From Porphyromonadaceae bacterium (GTDB lineage: Bacteria; Bacteroidota; Bacteroidia; Bacteroidales; Paludibacteraceae), in NCBI GenBank assembly GCA_905372135.1, contig CAJPNS010000030.1:1-18098 (forward strand): 18,098 nt of DNA. Direction: 5' to 3'. The translations under genes were made by a program, and so were the position numbers. The notes beneath the pieces were generated by a model. That model saw only the letters and a list, made by a program, of their open reading frames with translations. It was not told the origin of the DNA and ran no database searches. Shown piece by piece: positions 1 to 7,600 of the stretch (position 1 is the stretch's first letter; every line of letters begins with the position of its first letter).

Positions 1-1650
1 GCCGAAGCGGTCGCCTACGATATTGTCCGAAGTCGATACCTGCAAGTCGCCATACGCGGAAGGTACGAAGAGCGTTGCAGAGCTGCTGCGGCCGGTATTG
101 AGCTGCATACCGTCCCAGCCGTTGTCGAACTCGTCGGTAGTGCCTTCGGCTTCGACGAGTCTAATAGAGCTAACGCTGCGGCGGCTTGTAAGACCTATAT
201 TCAGGTAACCGTGTACGGGGTCGGGCTGCTCGGCTTGCGGTGCTCGCTGTGGAAGCTGATTGCCTCCCAATGGCAGTACTTCCCAAGCTTCCTTCTGTGT
301 CCTTTGAGCTATTCGTATCTTGACAGGGGCTCCCACGCCTTTTCCCAAAGTATCTTCTCTGAACTTGATCATAAAGCCCTGCATCGACGGTATACTTTGA
401 ACTTTATGGTAAGTAACGGTATTAGTCGGCTCTGCTTCCCAAGAGCCTGCTCCCGACCAAGTAGAGCCTCCCGCCCATTCGGCAAGACTACCCGTATTGT
501 AGTAGTATATAGTCGCTTCCAACGGCATAGAATCCAAATCAAACCACTTATTAGGACTCAGGTCTTCCCAAATTTTACCTCGATAGGTTTGTAGGGCAGC
601 CGTATACGAATTACCGATAATATTGTGTCCGAGCCCCCAACGACGCTGACGCGGGTCGGTTATCGATGGGTCGACGGCTGTTACTTCGGCTGCCTGGCGG
701 GTAAGAGTAATCTCTTGCGGGCAGTGAAGGAGGCGTCCTTTGAAGGTATATACCTTCGGGGTACGGCTTGTTACCTCGTAACCCGCAAAGGGTTCGAGCG
801 GCTGCCATGTCTCGTTGGCTCCGATATTACGCCATTTACGATAGTACCGGTTCGGATCGTTGTAGGTCTCATCGTACTTACGCAGGTACGAACCATAGAA
901 GACATTTGCTACCTCGCCCTCTACAGGTATACCGATAAACTGCCAACGATACGAAGCGGTGAAGGTACTATCTTTCGTCGGCGAACCGTTGATATTGTCG
1001 ACCCAAGTAGAAGGTGTGGGGGTCTTTCGGGCTTTCGAGTACATCTCTACAGTAGCATATACGGGCTTATCGCAAGGATGTCTGCTAAGTATAAGCGAGC
1101 CGTTAGGGTTAATACTGTCTGCCTTTACCACTATCTTATCGACATCGGCAGGAGTAGAGCTACCTAATACATAACCGCCGATAAATAAGTTTGCTCCAGG
1201 CATAATCACCGTTCTCTTATTAGACTCATTTATTAGGTTTCTAAAATTCCATCCAAATAAAAGAGCCGGTTTTACATGAGGATGATCGGCATCAGGTATT
1301 GGCGGTATGGCAGGTATATACATATCGTTAGTGGCGGTAGAGGCAAAAGCAACAGTTGTTTTTGTCCCCTCAAAGGAATCATACACTGTTGTTTCCGGTG
1401 TCATTTCACTTTGCGGAGCCTCTCCTCCTTGCCAGTTGGCAGGATTGGTGATATCGGTCGAGACGGCTCCCGTCCATACATAGTCTATACCGCAGTTTTT
1501 GTCGTAGGTATCGCCCGAGATAGTCCAGCCCTTACCGCCTTGAGCTACGGCTTGGGTCAGTATATCGCGTGCATCTTTACCTATTATATTATACTGTCTA
1601 TTATCTTGTCCTCCAAAGTTTAAGCCTGTCTTCGTAAGCGGATTTATAGC
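1..1650 (-). other. Non-repeat C-terminal region of the giant surface protein (incomplete)
   Basis: Residues 2753-3302. This region has no 25-residue repeats. It contains a VWTGAVSTDITNPANWQGG segment of a kind common near the start of C-terminal regions of Bacteroidetes surface proteins. Beyond that it is rich in Thr, Ser, Trp and Tyr, with GWDGMQLNTG and SDNIVGDRFG near the edge. I recognise no catalytic motif. A beta-sandwich or stalk role before an outer-membrane anchoring or sorting domain is inference. Confidence 0.6.
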
Positions 1651-4600
1651 CCAACCCAGCAAGGTATTAGAGTAGTTTTTACAACTCATACCTTTATTAA
1701 GATCAGCTTTGAACATATAGGCTATGGAGATTACACTCTTCAGAGTCCAATTCGACAAGTCTTGGTCAAATGCATCAGCTTCCCAGAACATAGATTCCAT
1801 AGTCATTACCCTTTCTACATTCCAATGACTTATTTCTTGATTAAATGCTTTAGCATTGTGGAACATACCTAGCATATTGTATACCGAATCTACATTCCAA
1901 ATACCTATCGGTTGATCGAAAGCTTTAGCAGACTCAAACATACCAAACATATTTTTAACTCTTCGGGTATCCCAGCCACTTATATTTTGGTTAAAAGTTT
2001 CGGCATTGAAGAACATACTTACCATAGCTCCTACATTCTCCGTATCCCAACTACCAATAGGTTGGTTGAACGCCTTGGCGCCCGAGAACATTCCGCTCAT
2101 ATCGGTTACGCCCGTCGTAACCCAATTGTTTATAGTAGAGTTGTAAACAAGGTTTTCGCAGCCCTCAAACATAAAGTTGAGGCTCTTATTGCCCGAGATT
2201 CCCGATAGGTCGGGCACATCGGTTGCTGTTACGTCCATACGCGAGCAGTGGCGGAAAGCTCCTTCGAGCGACATCCATTTATTTGCACCCCACTGTGTTA
2301 CGGAGTCGAGACGGGCTACGTCTGTCCTGGTATTGCCACCACCGTCTTCGGTAGCAAGTTTCTTGAGAATACTGCCCGGCGTAGAGTTCGGGTAGGCTAC
2401 CACGCGGTAGCGTTTGCCCGCCGTAAGACCGGTAATGGTAAGCGGTGCCGTCGTAGCGGTAGCCGACGGGAGATTACCTTCGGTACCGTCGTCGAGGTTT
2501 TTCCACTCTACTGTGAAGTTGCCGCCCCAGAGATTGGTCGTAAGTTCTGTAGGATGTGCACCCGCCTTCGACATATCCCACACCGAGACGTAGTAGTCGG
2601 GCGATATGCAGTCGCGTGCGAACAGTCCGCCAGTGACAGTCCAGCCACGTGCCGTAAGGGCTGCGATAGCATCGCGTCCCATCTCGTTGTAAGTTTTAGG
2701 TATAGTCAAGACACTACCTAAGTATATATTGTTTTTATTCAGTGTCGCCGCCTGTGTCTTCCAAGAGTCGAGCGTAATAGAGAGGTTTTCGCAGCTCATT
2801 TTGCAGCCACGGAGCATTTCGCCCATAGTAGTAATAGCATCTATCTTAAAACTATCAAGCGGTTGGTTGAACGAGGTAGCGTATTCAAACATCTTGTCCA
2901 TAGTAGTAACTTTTGCCGTATTCCAGCTATTTAAAGGCTGATTGAATGAGGAGGCATCCTGGAACATCTCATTCATAACCATAACGTTCCGCGTATCCCA
3001 ATTACCTAGCGGTTGATTGAACGAAGTAGCCTCCTGGAACATCTCGCCCATACTTTTTACATTCATAGTATTCCAATTGTTGAGCGGACGGTTGAACGAG
3101 GAGGCTCCCCGGAACAAACGACGCATATTAGTTACATTCTCCGTATTCCAGCCACTTATATCCTGATTAAACAAAGTGGCTCCGAAGAACATATCACCCA
3201 TATTGGTAACTTTCTCGGTATTCCAATTGTTTAGCGGTTGATTAAACGAAGTTGCGCCGTAGAACATACCTCCCATATCGGTAACCTTCGCAGTATTCCA
3301 ACTGTTTAGTGGTTGATTAAACGAAGTTGCACCGTTGAACATACCTCCCATATAGGTAACCTTCGCAGTATTCCAGCTATTTAGCGGTTGATTAAATGCG
3401 GTAGCTTTGTAGAACATATCGCCCATAGAGGTAATATTCTCGGTATTCCAACCTGAAATAGAACCATTGGTATTTACCAAGCTTCTACAATTTAGAAACA
3501 TATTACTCAAAGAGGTACATTGTGATAAATTCGGTTTGTCGGTTGCCGTTACGTCCATATTTATGCAGTTAATAAATGCGGCACTCAAACCACTAACATC
3601 CCACTTCGTCGTACCCCACTGCTCTACTGCTATAAGACGATTGTTGTCTGTCTTATTCGTATGAGCAGGAAGATGCCAGAAGCCGTTGAACGTTCCCGAA
3701 GCCTTATGGGCTTTGATACGTACTTTTGTAGTCCCCGGCGGTACGGAAAGATAATAGGGATTTGAGGATCCATTCGACGACGATACGGTTACGGTACCGT
3801 GTTTTGCGGGGTTCGTGGGGTCGTCTACGTCTTCCCAGTCTATTCTATAGTTGGTTCCAAGTCCGGGGAAGGCTATCGTCGTATCGGGAGCATTGAAATG
3901 GCGGATAGTAAGTTTCGTTATATCCCATACGGTCGTAAACCAACTGGCAGGCGTGATACAGTCTGCTGCGTATGTACCGCCGTAGATAGTCCAGTTGAGA
4001 GGAGCAGTTGTAAGGGCTGTGATAGCAGCCTGCCCCGTCTGGTTGTAGTATTGGGTTATTGTACCAAGTTTTATATATTGTTTATTCAATGTTGCTGCTT
4101 GTGTCTTCCAACTATCGAGCGTAACCGAGAAGTTTTCACAGCTAATTCCGCAGTTGTAGAACATATTATCCATACTAAAATAGTATATAGAAATAGCATT
4201 TATTTTAAAACTATCGAGAGGTTGGTCGAAAGAGTTTGCTCCAGCTAACATATAGGTCATACTCTTAACGTTCTCAGTATTCCACCCATTTATATTCTGA
4301 TTAAAAGAAAAAGCATTGTAGAACACTCGTCCCATGAATATAACATTTCTTGTATCCCACTTGCCTATCGGTTGGTTGAACAAGGATGCATTAGCAAACA
4401 TACTAGATATGTTAGTAACGCCTGACATGTCCCAATTGTTTATCGAAGGATTATATACAAGCGAAGTACAGTTTAAGAACATATGTTCTAGGATAATTCC
4501 ATTTGCGAAAACAGGTATATCGGTAGCCGTTACGTCCATATTTAGGCAGTTGGCAAAAGCTTTATGCCAGGAAGTCCACTCGTTGGTACCCCATTGTGTT

Positions 4601-7600
4601 ACTTTAGAAAGCCTAGGATGATCGGCTCCACTATCGGTGGAAAGTTTAGTCAAGGCACTTCCGGGTACATTGGGGTTGGGGTATGCCATAAGGCGATACT
4701 TGGCTCCTGCCCTAAGACCTGTAAGTTTAAACGGCATACTACCCGCACTATTTGCATTGGTTACTTTGCCTTTGTCGGTAGGATCCGTCAAATTTACATA
4801 CTCTACCACGAATTTAGTACCAAAAAAGTTGGTCATAAGGGTAGTGGCTGCATCGGGGCGTGAAGTCGAGGCAGGCTTCGACATATCCCATTCGGTAACA
4901 AAGTAGTCGGGCGATATGCAGTTGGCAGCGAAGCGTCCGCCGGTGATAGTCCAGCCACGTGCTCGAAGGGCTGCAATAGCTGCCTGCCCTGCCTCGTTGT
5001 ACATATTAGGTACAGTCGAGATATCGCCTAAGTCTATATTGTTTTTATTCAATGTCGCTGCCTGTGTCTTCCACGAGTCGAGCGTCGACGATAGGTTTTG
5101 GCAGCTCATACCGCAGTCTTGGAACATATCTATCGAAGCAAACGGAGAAGATAAAGCATTTATCTTAAAACTATCGAGCGGTTGGTCGAAGGCAGTAGCA
5201 CTTTTGAACATATTGTTCATATTCGTCACACTATCGGTACGCCAGTTATTCAAAGGCTGATTGAAAGCGGTAGCACCTTCGAACATACTTTCCATATAGG
5301 TAACCTTCGCCGTGTTCCAGTTATTTAAAGGTTGGTTGAAAGCGATAGCGTTCTTGAACATCTTGTCCATATTCATCACACTGTCGACACGCCAATTATT
5401 TAAGGGCTGATTGAACTTCTTCGCTCCGCTAAACATATAGTTCATATATTTTACGCGCGATACATCCCAGCTATCAAGCGGTTTATTGAATGCTTTGGAA
5501 CCACAGAACGTAAATTCCATATCGGTAACCTTCGATACATCCCATCCGCTTATATCTTGGTTGAACGCTTCCGTATAGCCAAACGTATTATTTATATTTT
5601 CCACGTGCGATACATCCCAGTTATTGAGTGGCTGATTGAATGCTTTAGCTTGGTAAAACATATAAGATATATCAGTAACACTCGATACATTCCAGTTGTT
5701 TATATTTTGGTTAAATACTTTTGTATGTCCAAACATACTGCTCATATCGGTAACATGTGATACATCCCAGCCGCTTATATCTTGGTTGAACGCTTCCGTA
5801 TTGCTAAACATAGCACTCATATTGGTAACCTTCGACACATCCCAGCCGCTTATATCTTGGTTGAATGTTTTTGCGTAGGCAAACATAGCTTTCATATTAG
5901 TAACATTCGAGACATTCCAACCACTTATATCTTGATTGAATAATTGATTTGCAAAAAACATACTGTTCATATCGGTAACGTTAGCCGTATTCCAATTTTT
6001 CATAGACCCGTTGGCGTTTACAAGCTTATAACACTCGTAAAACATCTCCGACATATCGGTTACGGCAGAGAGATTGGGTATATCTGTTGCGGTTATATCA
6101 AGATTTCCACATCCGGCAAATGCCAGCTTGAATGTACTCCATACGGTAGTCCCCCACTGAGTAACCCGTATTATATCATCCTTATTTTGATGGTACTTAT
6201 GAAAATACACCTGATTAAACGGACCTCCGTAAGCCATTATACGATATAGCTTACCCGGAGTAACGGGTATTGTCTCATAACCGGTGACTATAGTTAGGGT
6301 CTGCCAGGTGCCTATTACTGTTCCTGCATTATCTATCTCTGCATACTTGATAGTGAAGTTTGTTGCTCCATTAGCAGGAAACCTTATCGATGAGCCCGAC
6401 GGCTTCCACTCCGTTATAAACCAACTGGCAGGCGTGATACAGTCTTCTGCGTAGGTACCGCCGGTGATAGTCCAGCCACGCCCCCGAAGGGCATTGATTG
6501 CGGCTTGTCCCAGTTGGTTATAGTATTGGTCTGCATTTAAAGCACCTAAACTTATACTGTTTTTATTCAATGTTGCTGCCTGTGTCTTCCAGCCGTTGAG
6601 TGTGGTAGAGAGGTTTTCGCAACTCATACCGCAGCCTTTGAGCATATCTTCCATGTCGTAAATGGCATTTAATTCTAAGCCGTCGAGCGGTTGGTCGAAA
6701 GCGGTGGCGTCCTTAAACATTCCTCTAAAATAGTTAACTTTCCTTGTATTCCAGTTGCCTATCGGTTGATTGAACGAGGTAGCTCCAAAAAACATGGCTC
6801 TCATATCTATAACTTCCGACGTACTCCAACCTCTTATATCCTGATTAAACGAAGTGGCTTTGGCGAACATAGAAGTCATATTGGTAACTTTTGTCGTATT
6901 CCAACCGCTTATATCCTGATTGAACGAAGTAGCTCCTTCGAACATACTCTGCATATTTGTAACATTCGCAGTATTCCAATTGTTTAGTGGTTGGTTGAAT
7001 GCCATGGCCCCTTTGAACATCCTTGACATATTGGTAACATTTGCAGTCTGCCAGTTGTTAATCGAAGCATTGTAAACAAGCGATTTACAAGCCCAGAACA
7101 TAGCTATTATGTTTTGACAAGCCGAGAGATTGGGCACGTCGGTAGCCGTTATATCCATATTTTCGCATCCATCAAACGAATTACTAAGCTTAGTCCAAGT
7201 GTTAGTACCCCACTGAGTTACTTTCGATAGTCTCTTGGCGTCGCTACCGGACCCACTTAGTCCCTCAAAGACACTTCCCGATACATTAGGGTTGGGGTAT
7301 GCTATAAGGCGATACTTGGCTCCTGCCCTAAGACCTGTAAGTTTAAACGGCATGAGAGGCGGACTACTAGCGTTGGTTACTTTGCCTTTGTCGGTAGGGT
7401 CTGCCAAGTTTACATACTCTACCACGAATTTGGTACCCAAAAAGTTGGTCATAAGGGTAGTGGCTGCATCGGGGCGTGAAGTCGAGGCAGGCTTCGACAT
7501 ATCCCATTCTGAGACGTAGACATCGGGAGTGATAAGACCGATACTGCAAGCAAGGTCGAAGTTATCGCCCGAGATAGTCCAGCTCTTTTGCGACGTAAGT

